Shown here in pieces: positions 8,315 to 15,667 of a stretch of 54,585 nucleotides of DNA (the stretch's first letter is position 1; every line of letters starts with the position of its first letter). The position numbers and the translations under genes are program-made. Source of the stretch: Methylophilaceae bacterium. Its GTDB lineage: Bacteria; Pseudomonadota; Gammaproteobacteria; Burkholderiales; Methylophilaceae. The stretch spans positions 1-54,585 of the forward strand of contig JAIYBT010000009.1 in NCBI GenBank assembly GCA_027488395.1. The letters run 5' to 3'. The notes beneath the pieces are model-generated. The model searched no databases and was not told where the DNA came from. It saw only the letters and a list, made by a program, of their open reading frames with translations.

Positions 8315-8510
8315 TGTTGCGAGGCCGGTCTCCGGGCTTGTAAGTTTTGATGTATCGCCTTCCCAAGTGAAGTTCACTCAGTGGCGTATTGATACATCCA
8401 CACTTACTTACCGTTGCGGGGGCAGCACAGGCATTATGCAATTAACATCACATGCACCTGTTTCCCAGTTTCACCTTGCACCGAGATCACAGTGCAAGAC
8501 ACCTAACAAC
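8315..8510 (-). ncRNA. cobalamin riboswitch upstream of btuB
   Basis: Read on the - strand from about 8510. It has a stem-flanked GAAACTGGGAA segment, then the nearly invariant core GCCTGTGCTGCCCCCGCAAC followed by GGTAAGTAAG. Next comes the B12 box GCCACTG (8379-8385), GGGAAGGCGATACATC, and the closing AAGCCCGGAGACCGGCC near 8318. These are the conserved blocks of the AdoCbl-type riboswitch in their normal order. It should repress btuB, and possibly btuM-bluB-btuF-cobU, when B12 is sufficient. The gap to the btuB start (about 145 bases) holds the expression platform. The 84-codon ORF on the + strand here is spurious. Confidence 0.95.
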
Positions 8511-8646
8511 AGCCGCGATTGTAGCGGTGAACTGCATTTTTTCCTAGCTTGGTTTGTGAGTTAGCGTGACGGCAAATGTTTAAATTACTTTGAAAAAGCG
8601 CGCTTAACTATTGACCACACTCGTTTTTTTCATTGATAATGGGTTC

Positions 8647-8847
8647 ATGGATGTCGATTTAAAAAGTTTAGAAGAACGCATTGCAAAGCTTATCGTGCTT
8701 GCTAATCAATTGCGCGACGATAACGTGCAGCTTCGCCAAGAGGTGATGCGCTTACATCAAGAGTCGCAATCGCTCAAACTAGACATGACGCAAGCCACCG
8801 TGCAACTTGAGCGGTTGTTATCGGCGTTGCCAGTGGAGGAGCATTAA
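8647..8847 (+). CDS. small coiled-coil protein, TIGR02449-like, next to zapA
   Basis: 66 residues, almost entirely one heptad-rich helix (MDVDLKSLEERIAKLI, then LANQLRDDNVQLRQEVMRL). Proteins of this kind are encoded just before zapA in many beta- and gammaproteobacteria and are grouped as TIGR02449; a division-related (ZapB-like) role is suspected from position only. I chose the ATG at 8647 over a TTG at 8611, because the upstream residues are not coiled-coil and the start fits a weak GGGTT element. The stop is one base before the zapA ATG. Confidence 0.85.
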   Translation: MDVDLKSLEERIAKLIVLANQLRDDNVQLRQEVMRLHQESQSLKLDMTQATVQLERLLSALPVEEH

Positions 8848-8848
8848 G

Positions 8849-9151
8849 ATGGCAAGTCAGCCGATCGATATTGAAATCATGGGACGCGCGTTTACCGTGA
8901 CGTGTACTGATGAGGAGCGCGAGCGGTTGCTGCAGGCGGTGGATTACCTCGATGAAAAAATGCGTGAGATTCGTGATACCGGCAAAATGGTCAGTGTGGA
9001 GCGGATTGCCATTATGGCAGCGCTGAATATTACGCATGAGTTGGTCAATACCAAAAGCGGCGGGGTCGATGTGGGTGAGGTCAAAAAACGCATCACTACC
9101 ATGCAGCATCAAATTGACGAAGTATTGTCAGGTCAACATAAATTATTGTGA
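8849..9151 (+). CDS. zapA: ZapA, FtsZ-ring-associated cell division protein
   Basis: Cross-links FtsZ protofilaments at the division site. 100 residues: an N-terminal beta-rich head (PIDIEIMGRAFTVTCTDEE, ERLLQAVDYLDEKMREIR) and a C-terminal helix forming the tetramer coiled coil. The open frame reaches back to 8807 inside the previous gene. The ATG at 8849 has a strong GGAGGA site 8 bases upstream and yields the usual start MASQPIDIEI. It is followed by 6S RNA, the classic arrangement in Proteobacteria. Confidence 0.95.
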   Translation: MASQPIDIEIMGRAFTVTCTDEERERLLQAVDYLDEKMREIRDTGKMVSVERIAIMAALNITHELVNTKSGGVDVGEVKKRITTMQHQIDEVLSGQHKLL

Positions 9152-9210
9152 TAGGCTAAACTTCACAAAATTTTCACCGTCATATAAACCAAATGACGTA
9201 TCATTTGCGC

Positions 9211-9416
9211 TGGTGTGTTAAGGCGTTGCCTGAGTCTAAATTCCTTGAACTAGTTTTTGTTATCGGTTTCGGCTCATCAAGCATTGTGAGATTGCACTAA
9301 GTTGGGTGGTCTTTTAAGCCTCCCTTGGCGTGTGAACCTAATGTGCTTTAGGTTGTTACCACCTGGACTTTTTTGGTTCAGGATTAACGGCTCAGGTAAC
9401 CCCTTAACACACCTTT
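9211..9416 (+). ncRNA. ssrS: 6S RNA (RNA polymerase-binding regulatory RNA)
   Basis: Lies directly after zapA, its conserved location. The ends pair perfectly over 12 bases: GGTGTGTTAAGG (9212-9223) with CCTTAACACACC (9402-9413). Inside this is the 6S-type closing stem TTGCCTGAG (9226-9234) with CTCAGGTAA (9391-9399), and a long, largely paired hairpin with a central bulge between. A run of T (9414-9419) follows the outer stem, so it also acts as a terminator. A TATCAT -10 box at 9199-9204 places the transcription start at about 9211. Identification rests on position and fold, as sequence conservation of 6S is low. Confidence 0.88.
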
Positions 9417-9429
9417 TTTATTTGGCGGT

Positions 9430-9792
9430 TCAACGCAATGCGTAGTATTTCAAATCGGCCAGACTGATAATCTCTAGGCAGCGTTCATGGCAGGCTTCTA
9501 ACACCACAGGCGGCGCATAGCCAGCCTCGCTGGCTTCTAACCAACGCTTTGCACACACGCACCAACGATCCCCCGCTTTGAGTCCAGGAAAATCGTATTC
9601 CGGCCTGGGCGTCGATAAATCGTTGCCACGCGATTGCGAAAACACTAAAAATTCATCTGTCATCTCTGCGCATACGGTATGTTGGCCGCGATCTTGAGGA
9701 TGGTGACCACAACACCCATCCCGCATAAAGCCCGTCATTGGTTGGGTGCTGCAGGTGATCAGTGGGGTCCCTAATACATTTTTTGCTGTCAT
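9430..9792 (-). CDS. DUF2237 family protein
   Basis: 120 residues recognisable as the DUF2237 family: NVLGTPLITCSTQPMTGFMR, DGCC, the GQHTVCAEMTDEFL segment, GDRWCVCAKRW and a C-terminal CHERCLEIISLADLK. It has many conserved cysteines and histidines, suggesting metal binding, but no function is established. The frame is open up to 9981; the ATG at 9792 gives the family N-terminus. It is divergent from the EVE-domain gene, with which it shares a short intergenic region, and it converges on the 6S RNA. Confidence 0.88.
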   Translation of the reverse strand: MTAKNVLGTPLITCSTQPMTGFMRDGCCGHHPQDRGQHTVCAEMTDEFLVFSQSRGNDLSTPRPEYDFPGLKAGDRWCVCAKRWLEASEAGYAPPVVLEACHERCLEIISLADLKYYALR

Positions 9793-9869
9793 GGTGAACT
9801 TCGCATTAATCTCTAAGAATACTTCGTTTATGATACGCACATTATTCTGATTGATGAAGGTTGAATGCG

Positions 9870-10337
9870 ATGCCAAGGTATTGGTTAATGAAATCTGAGC
9901 CTGCGGATGTGTCGATTGATGATTTAGCAGGGTTTGACAATCAAACAGTGGATTGGTATGGCGTGCGTAATTATCAGGCACGTAACTTTATGCGCGATCA
10001 AATGAACGTGGGTGATGGTGTTTTGTTTTATCACTCAAATTGTGAGGCACCAGGCATCGTTGGCATTTGTGAAGTCAGTTGCAAAGCCTATCCAGACCGT
10101 TTTCAATTTATTGCAGGCCATAAGTATTACGATGCAAAAGCCACGCCTGAACATCCACGCTGGATGAATGTAGATGTGAAATTGGTGCGTAAAACAAAGT
10201 TGTTGAGTTTAAAGCAAATGCGTGAAATGCCTGCGCTGGCCAGTATGCGTATTTTGCAAAAAGGCAATCGTCTGTCGATCACACCCGTCGATCCCAGAGA
10301 GTGGGCGGTCATACTCGATTATTTGTCTGCGGAATAA
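9870..10337 (+). CDS. EVE domain-containing protein
   Basis: 155 residues spanning one EVE domain (PUA-like fold related to YTH): PRYWLMKSEPADVSIDDL, then VDWYGVRNYQARNFMRDQM, VGDGVLFYHSNCEAPGIVG and the closing PVDPREWAVIL. EVE proteins bind modified bases in DNA or RNA. The biological target of this free-standing bacterial type is not established, although fused forms occur in modified-DNA restriction systems. The ATG at 9870 is placed 9 bases after GAAGG, better than the TTG at 9861. Nothing nearby looks like a restriction system. Confidence 0.92.
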   Translation: MPRYWLMKSEPADVSIDDLAGFDNQTVDWYGVRNYQARNFMRDQMNVGDGVLFYHSNCEAPGIVGICEVSCKAYPDRFQFIAGHKYYDAKATPEHPRWMNVDVKLVRKTKLLSLKQMREMPALASMRILQKGNRLSITPVDPREWAVILDYLSAE

Positions 10338-10377
10338 TCCAATTTTTAAACATACTTAAATAAGTCTAGGGGGCAGC

Positions 10378-11031
10378 ATGAGCAATTTATACGGGCCACA
10401 GCACCGCAACGTGCAAGCACAGCTTCAGACCACGGCGCTGGCTGATGCGGTGGAAAGCTTTATTGTGGTAAACACCATTCCACCTGAACACCAAGGCTTT
10501 ATCGAAAGCCGGGATATGTTTTTTCTAAGTACGGTGGATCATCGTGGTTTTCCAACCTGCTCCTACAAAGGCGGCCAACCCGGTTTTGTCAAGGTCGTGG
10601 ATCAGACCACACTCGCCTTTCCTTTGTATGATGGTAACGGTATGTTTTTGTCGTTGGGGAATTTGCATACACATCCCAAAGTCGGCATGTTGTTTATTGA
10701 TTTTGAAACACCGCACCGTGTGCGCGTGCATGGCACCGCCTCCGTGACCGAATCTGATCCCTTGCTATCAGCCTATCCAGAAGCACAACAGATCGTCCGT
10801 GTGCAATTGGAGGAAATGTTTATCAATTGCCCACGCTACATCCATCGATACCAACGCATCGATACTAGCCCTTATGTACCGCAAGCCGCCTGTGAAACGC
10901 CGCTTGCGGCATGGAAGCGCATTGCACCTTTGCAGCCAGTGTTAGATGCTGATACACAAGCCAAAGCCTTGGCTTCGGGGTTAATCAGCCCCGAAGAATA
11001 CGGTGCGCTGGTGCAAGCTGGCAAAGGCTGA
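10378..11031 (+). CDS. pyridoxamine 5'-phosphate oxidase-fold flavoprotein, unknown substrate
   Basis: 217 residues with the split-barrel FMN-binding fold of the PNPOx-like group: DMFFLSTVDHRGFPTCSYKGG (about residues 47-66), LAFPLYDGNGMFLSLGNLHTHPKVGMLFID, then HRVRVHGTASV. These are FMN-contact regions of the general stress/PNPOx-like family. It is not the vitamin B6 PdxH, which differs in length and C-terminus. The ATG at 10378 follows AGGGGG. It stands 48 bases before the esterase gene, same strand, and could share its transcript. Substrate is unknown. Confidence 0.85.
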   Translation: MSNLYGPQHRNVQAQLQTTALADAVESFIVVNTIPPEHQGFIESRDMFFLSTVDHRGFPTCSYKGGQPGFVKVVDQTTLAFPLYDGNGMFLSLGNLHTHPKVGMLFIDFETPHRVRVHGTASVTESDPLLSAYPEAQQIVRVQLEEMFINCPRYIHRYQRIDTSPYVPQAACETPLAAWKRIAPLQPVLDADTQAKALASGLISPEEYGALVQAGKG

Positions 11032-11079
11032 TGCCAGCCCACGCTGGAATTTATTCAACGTAATACGGTCAGCTTGAGC

Positions 11080-11955
11080 ATGTTACGTTTTTCTTTTATG
11101 CCGCGACGACGGCAACTGCTGTTGGGCGCGATGGCAAGCCTTGTCTCGGCTTGCCGCCCAGTGGCAGTGCTCAACGCTGTGATTCCGACCCGACAGCTGT
11201 CAGTGTATACATCGATAGCTTATGGCGCGTTACCAAGGCAAGCGCTGGATGTGTACGTTCCCAAAAACACTGCAAAGTCGCCGTTACCAGTCGTACTGTT
11301 TTTTTATGGAGGTAGTTGGGATTCAGGCAATAAACAAGATTATTTGTTTGTGGCCGAGGCGTTGTGTAGTCAAGGCTTTGTCGTGGTGATTGCCGATTAC
11401 CGTGTGTATCCCGCAGTGACTTTCCCTGCGCTGATGCAAGACCCCGCCAGCGCCCTCAACTGGGTGATCAATCACATCGCACAATACCAAGGTGACCCAA
11501 ATCGACTGTTTTTACTCGGCCATTCTGCAGGCGCGCATTTAGCTACGTTGTTGAGTATGGATGCCCATTATTTAGCCGCTGTTGGGTTAACGACGCATGT
11601 GGTGCGCGGGGTGATTGGTTTAGCGGGGCCTTATGATTTTTTACCGCTAAAAACAGATCGCTTAAAAGCGATTTTTGTTTCCCAGCTGGAGGCCGAGCGC
11701 GCGCAACCCATTCGTTATGCGAGTCCGCATGCGCCGCCCATGTTTCTGCTGGCTGGTTTACAAGACGATACCGTGTGGCCGCGCAATAGCTTACGGTTAG
11801 GCCAAGCCATTACTGAACAGGGCGGTGCTGTCACAGTGAAAACCTATCCGCGCTATCACCACATTGATATGGTTGCAAAACTCGCCAAGCCCTTACGTGG
11901 ACAAAGCAGCCTGCTCCAAGATATCGTCCGTTGGATGCGCGAGCAAGGGGCCTGA
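11080..11955 (+). CDS. alpha/beta hydrolase (esterase-like), predicted lipoprotein
   Basis: 291 residues. The N-terminus has twin-type arginines and a short hydrophobic stretch ending in SLVSAC (RRRQLLLGAMASLVSAC), so it is likely exported and lipid-anchored at that Cys. The body is a carboxylesterase of the BD-FAE/HSL-like type: FFYGGSWDSGNKQDY supplies the oxyanion region, GHSAGAH the nucleophile Ser, LAGLQDDTVWP the acid and YHHIDM the catalytic His. Start candidates are ATG 11080 (used), TTG 11074 and ATG 11098. Substrate unknown. The stop is one base before the start of the photolyase gene, so the two are coupled. Confidence 0.85.
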   Translation: MLRFSFMPRRRQLLLGAMASLVSACRPVAVLNAVIPTRQLSVYTSIAYGALPRQALDVYVPKNTAKSPLPVVLFFYGGSWDSGNKQDYLFVAEALCSQGFVVVIADYRVYPAVTFPALMQDPASALNWVINHIAQYQGDPNRLFLLGHSAGAHLATLLSMDAHYLAAVGLTTHVVRGVIGLAGPYDFLPLKTDRLKAIFVSQLEAERAQPIRYASPHAPPMFLLAGLQDDTVWPRNSLRLGQAITEQGGAVTVKTYPRYHHIDMVAKLAKPLRGQSSLLQDIVRWMREQGA

Positions 11956-11956
11956 G

Positions 11957-13552
11957 TTGCGGACACAGCGGGGGTATCATGTGGTGTGGTTTAAGCGTGA
12001 TTTACGCGTGGAAGACCACGCCGCCCTAGTCGCCGCCAGTCAGCAAGGTGCGGTGTTGCCGCTATTTATTTGGGCGCCGCAAGTATGGCAGGCGGCAGAC
12101 GCGCAACGCTCACAAGCTGGGTTTGTGCAAGAAGCCTTGCATGATTTGGCCAATGCGTTACAGCACTTAGGGCTGCATTTGCATGTGTATCACGCTGATC
12201 CACTGACCTTGTTGCAGCGCCTGCACGAAAAATATGGCATTGCTGCATTGTATAGTCATGAAGAAACTGGCAATGCCATTACGTATCAAATAGACCTTGC
12301 CGTGGCCGCATGGACCAAGCAGCAGGGCATTGGTTGGCAAGAGTTTCCCCAGCATGGCGTGGTCAGGCGTTTGACCAATCGTAATCATTGGAACAGTCAT
12401 TGGGAGCGGCGCATGCGCGCGCCACAACAACCCAACCTGTCAGCCGCCATTCACGCCCTGCAGGTGCCAACCGAGGTGATTCCACATCATGGCTTAGCGC
12501 GGTTACCTACCGTGTATGGTGATGAGCAAGCCGCGCGTCAACCTGGTGGCCGGGCGGTAGGCTTGCAGGTGTATGCTGATTTTTTAGGTCGCCGCGTCTC
12601 GGCATATCGCGCGGGCATGTCAAGCCCGCTCAAAGCAGTCACTGCGTGTAGTCGCATTTCACCCTACCTCGCATGGGGGTGTATCAGCATGCGAGAAGTG
12701 GTGCAAATCAGTCGAGAACATTACCAACAGGCTGAGCGTGACGCCCTTAAAAAAAACATCCATGCGTTTGAAAGTCGCCTGCATTGGCATTGCCATTTTA
12801 TGCAAAAACTCGAAACCGAACCACGTATTGAGTTCGAGAGCTTTTATCCTGGATTTGACCAACTCCATGTTGGCGCCACGTGGTCGCCAAGCCGTTTGCA
12901 AGCTTGGCAGGCAGGTCAAACGGGGTGGCCATTAGTCGATGCTTGTATGGCCATGCTACGCAACACTGGCTGGTTAAATTTTAGAATGCGTGCCATGTTG
13001 ATGAGCACGGCCAGCTATTTGTTGTGGTTGCCGTGGCGTGAGACGGGCTTGCACTTGGCCAGAGAGTTTTTAGATTATGAGCCAGGGATTCATTGGCCAC
13101 AGGTGCAAATGCAATCGGGGACAACGGGGATCAATACCTTACGCATTTATCACCCCGTTAAACAAGCCATGGTGCAAGACCCACAAGGGGCCTTTGTCCG
13201 TCATTGGCTACCCGCCCTACGAGCGGTGCCAAACAGCTGGATTTTTGAGCCATGGCGGATGCCGCTTGATTTACAGCAGCGCTATGGCTGTGTCATTGGC
13301 CGCGATTATCCGATGCCGATGGTTGAAATTGGGGCGGCGATGCAACACGCGAAACACCAATTGAGTGAGATCAGACAAGCATTGCATGCGAGCGGTGCAA
13401 TTGCACAAATATTAGCGCAACATGCCTCAAGAAAAACGCAACACTTTCCAGCCATGCAGCGCGGTTTGCCTAAGGCAAGCGGGCGACGATCACGCCAAGC
13501 CTCGGCTAGCCGAGGCACCCAAGCTGAATTGTTTGGGGATGGCATCGTATAG
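11957..13552 (+). CDS. photolyase/cryptochrome family flavoprotein
   Basis: 531 residues. The N-terminal Rossmann-like antenna domain starts HVVWFKRDLRVEDHAAL. The FAD-binding helical domain begins near residue 240 with SPLKAVTACSRISPYLAWGCIS and continues with RLHWHCHFMQKLETEP, WPLVDACMAMLRNTGWLNFRMRAM and RIYHPVKQA. This identifies the superfamily, and the RLHWHCHFMQKLE region marks a bacterial subgroup distinct from classical E. coli PhrB, so DNA repair versus signalling is left open. The last 50 residues are basic and low-complexity (RRSRQASASRGTQAEL). The start is uncertain: a TTG at 11957 just after the esterase stop with AAGGGG upstream, or a GTG at 11981. Confidence 0.88.
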   Translation: MRTQRGYHVVWFKRDLRVEDHAALVAASQQGAVLPLFIWAPQVWQAADAQRSQAGFVQEALHDLANALQHLGLHLHVYHADPLTLLQRLHEKYGIAALYSHEETGNAITYQIDLAVAAWTKQQGIGWQEFPQHGVVRRLTNRNHWNSHWERRMRAPQQPNLSAAIHALQVPTEVIPHHGLARLPTVYGDEQAARQPGGRAVGLQVYADFLGRRVSAYRAGMSSPLKAVTACSRISPYLAWGCISMREVVQISREHYQQAERDALKKNIHAFESRLHWHCHFMQKLETEPRIEFESFYPGFDQLHVGATWSPSRLQAWQAGQTGWPLVDACMAMLRNTGWLNFRMRAMLMSTASYLLWLPWRETGLHLAREFLDYEPGIHWPQVQMQSGTTGINTLRIYHPVKQAMVQDPQGAFVRHWLPALRAVPNSWIFEPWRMPLDLQQRYGCVIGRDYPMPMVEIGAAMQHAKHQLSEIRQALHASGAIAQILAQHASRKTQHFPAMQRGLPKASGRRSRQASASRGTQAELFGDGIV

Positions 13553-14210
13553 CCCGCACAATACCATGCTCGCACAACAACAAGCCATGACAACCTATCG
13601 CCTTTAGAGCAAAGAGTAACTGCCTCTCACACTTGTCGCAGCACCCACCAATCACTACACCCCAGCGACACCACCCAGCAGTGATATCTCCCAGCAGAGA
13701 CACCACCCAGCAGTGACACCAGAAATATATATTTCTTTTCTGTCCTCTCGTCGTAATCCAGCAGTTGCTAAGCATCCTGCGAAAAACAAGGTGTTATTCT
13801 TTTAATTCATCAGATAGCCGTCAATGCGAGCCTGTGATGCCTTTATTCTGCGCATAGGATGCTGTTGCAAGCTGGTTTTGCACCTTAATGGTGCGTTTTT
13901 TGGGGTTAGGTCAAGGATTAACTTAAGGCTAGCCAAGCGAGGTGCATCATTGCCTGACGCTATCAGACCGTTTAAAGGCATCAGTATTGTAATGTTTTAT
14001 TGTAAGTGATTGTTTTTAAATAGTTTTAATCTATATTTTTTATTGGCATTTCAGTAGTCACAAGCAACTATGCTGGTGGATTGTTACTGGAGTCACCAAG
14101 TTTTTAAGCTTGGAATACATTTTGCTGAATCCATGTTGAGTCTGTGTTTTGTGGCGTTAATACAGACCATCGTCAATGTCTTGAACTGCTATCTTGGATT
14201 GGAGCGAAAC
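13553..14210. other. 658-base gap: repeat patch, then AT-rich gene-free DNA
   Basis: Apart from the tandem repeats at 13661-13721, no convincing gene is seen. A 61-codon + strand ORF at 13824-14009 has neither a ribosome site nor protein-like composition. The last 230 bases before the serine protease start are AT-rich and probably carry its promoter, but no clear -35/-10 pair could be picked out. Confidence 0.6.
13661..13721. repeat. four imperfect ~16-base tandem units (CCCAGCAG...)
   Basis: Units begin CCCAGCGACACCA, CCCAGCAGTGATATCT, CCCAGCAGAGACACCA and CCCAGCAGTGACACCAG. Alternate units are more alike, giving a 32-base higher-order period (CACCACCCAGCAGTGA occurs at 13669 and 13701). 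It lies in the gap after the photolyase gene and does not look like a protein-coding or CRISPR repeat. Confidence 0.7.
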
Positions 14211-15230
14211 ATGACTAAACTTGTGACTGGTTTAATTTTTTGCCTAAGTGCTTTCTGTGTGAGCCATGTGGCGGTAGCGGAGACGGGTGCTGAGCTGATG
14301 CAGGCATTAAACAGCCGCGTACTGCGTATTCAAGTTGGCCTGAATAATGGTCAATATGGCTTGGGTTCAGGCGTGGTAGTGGCGGATAATCAAGTGGTCA
14401 CCAATTGTCATGTGGTGGCCAATGCAAGCAGCATTAGCGTGATGAGTGGTGGCGCGGCTTATCGTGCCGTGGGTGTGAAACCAGACTGGAAACATGATGT
14501 ATGCATGCTGCAAATGGAGGATTTACCCGTCACGCCTGTCGCAATGAAGTCAAGCACGACGCTCACCTACGAACAACCTGTGTTTACCATCGGCTATCCT
14601 GGATTTGTGCCAGCGCCAGTGTCTACACAGGGGGTGGTAAAAGGCTTGTTTAGCATGGATGATTCAGTCATCGTGCGCGCGACGAGTAGCTTTAGTGTAG
14701 GGGCCAGTGGGGGCGGATTGTTTGATACTGCAGGCAATCTGGTGGGTTTGATTACGCTTAAAAGCCCTGGTAAAAATGCCTATTATTACTACATGTCGAT
14801 TGATTGGGTACAAGCACTGATTCATCAACCTGCCAGCCCAATTAAAGTCAAAAGTGAACTGCCATTCTGGGCGAAGCCTGCCTCGCAATGGCCGCATTTT
14901 ATGAGAGTGGTGTATCCCTATTTGCATCAAGATTGGCAAGGCTTGCGTCAGGTGGCTCAGCAATGGGTGGAGCAAGAACCGCAAAACAATGAAGCATGGT
15001 TTTATCTAGCCACGGCAGAGTACGGTACCACCGATTTAAAATTGGCTGAACAACACTTACATCGTGTGATTGCAATGAACGGCCAACACAGCCAAGCAAT
15101 GTATTATTTAGGGCTCATTGCCGAGAAAACAGGGGATCACATGGCTGCACTTGAAAATGTGGAATCCCTGCGCTTATTGGATGCAGATAAGGCCGCAGAG
15201 CTACAGCTGGCGATGAAAACACTGCCTTAG
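14211..15230 (+). CDS. exported trypsin-like serine protease with C-terminal TPR repeats
   Basis: 339 residues. Signal peptide at 1-23 (ends VAVAET). The chymotrypsin/HtrA-like protease domain has a complete triad: His67 in VVTNCHVV, Asp96 in KHDVCML and Ser166 in GASGGGL. From about residue 250 there are TPR-like helices (WQGLRQVAQQWVEQEPQNNEAWFYLATAEYG, AMYYLGLIAEKTGDHMAALE). The frame opens at 14070, but the ATG at 14211 has GGAG 6 bases upstream and starts the signal peptide. It has no PDZ domain, so it is not a standard DegP. Probably a periplasmic protease whose partner binding is through the TPR part; substrate unknown. Confidence 0.88.
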   Translation: MTKLVTGLIFCLSAFCVSHVAVAETGAELMQALNSRVLRIQVGLNNGQYGLGSGVVVADNQVVTNCHVVANASSISVMSGGAAYRAVGVKPDWKHDVCMLQMEDLPVTPVAMKSSTTLTYEQPVFTIGYPGFVPAPVSTQGVVKGLFSMDDSVIVRATSSFSVGASGGGLFDTAGNLVGLITLKSPGKNAYYYYMSIDWVQALIHQPASPIKVKSELPFWAKPASQWPHFMRVVYPYLHQDWQGLRQVAQQWVEQEPQNNEAWFYLATAEYGTTDLKLAEQHLHRVIAMNGQHSQAMYYLGLIAEKTGDHMAALENVESLRLLDADKAAELQLAMKTLP

Positions 15231-15245
15231 CTTGAGTGAGGTTTC

Positions 15246-15270
15246 AAAAAAGCGCCTTGGGCGCTTTTTT
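15246..15270 (+). terminator. intrinsic terminator after the serine protease gene
   Basis: AAAAAAGCGCC-TTG-GGCGCTTTTTT, a compact GC stem with a run of six T, 15 bases after the stop codon at 15228-15230. Confidence 0.85.
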
Positions 15271-15457
15271 ATTGGCTTATTTTATTGACTGAAAAGCCCA
15301 GTAGGTAAACTTATTAACAATCAGCCTCCCTCCCTTATAGACGCTGCATCTGACTTTTAATGCTCGCCGACGCAACTAAATTCAAGATCCCGCCTCTTAA
15401 CCCACGATTTGATCGATAAATAAGCCTATGTTTCACGCATGGTGATCACAGCGTTTT

Positions 15458-15486
15458 TTGTAAAATGCTGTGCTTATCGGTATAAT
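15458..15486 (+). promoter_or_regulatory. sigma70-type promoter of the SAH riboswitch-ahcY transcript
   Basis: TTGTAA (15458-15463), a 17-base spacer and a perfect TATAAT (15481-15486). Transcription would start at about 15493, at the first bases of the SAH riboswitch, which supports both calls. Confidence 0.8.
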
Positions 15487-15487
15487 C

Positions 15488-15576
15488 CATCCCTTCTGAG
15501 GAACGCTGCGAGAGGTTTTTACTCCCAGGCTCAGATTGCATCTCGATGCAACGTTTCCAAACGGCGTTCACTTTTA
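15488..15576 (+). ncRNA. S-adenosylhomocysteine (SAH) riboswitch
   Basis: The conserved core blocks are CTGAGGAACGCTGCGA (15495-15510), CCCAGGCTCAG (15524-15534) and AACGGCGTTCA (15560-15570), as in the SAH riboswitch found upstream of ahcY in Proteobacteria. CTGAG pairs with CTCAG, and GAACGC pairs with GCGTTC at the pseudoknotted end. The same GCGTTC could instead pair with GAACGC at 15604-15609, a possible switch helix. SAH binding normally turns on ahcY to clear this toxic product of methylation. Confidence 0.9.
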
Positions 15577-15667
15577 ACTGTGCGAGCACGGAAAAAGGTG
15601 AGCGAACGCTGTTCTCAAGCTTCATTCGAACTTTCCATGCTCAGTTTTCATTTCGTAAGGAAAAACT

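Noticed and set aside
8310..8564. 84-codon + strand ORF
   Set aside because: Lies entirely within the antisense of the cobalamin riboswitch and has no protein-like features.
13661..13721. Possible CRISPR or integration-site repeat
   Set aside because: Only about four degenerate 16-base units without spacers and no integrase nearby.
13824..14009. 61-codon ORF in the gap before the serine protease
   Set aside because: No ribosome site, no recognisable composition or family; chance ORF.
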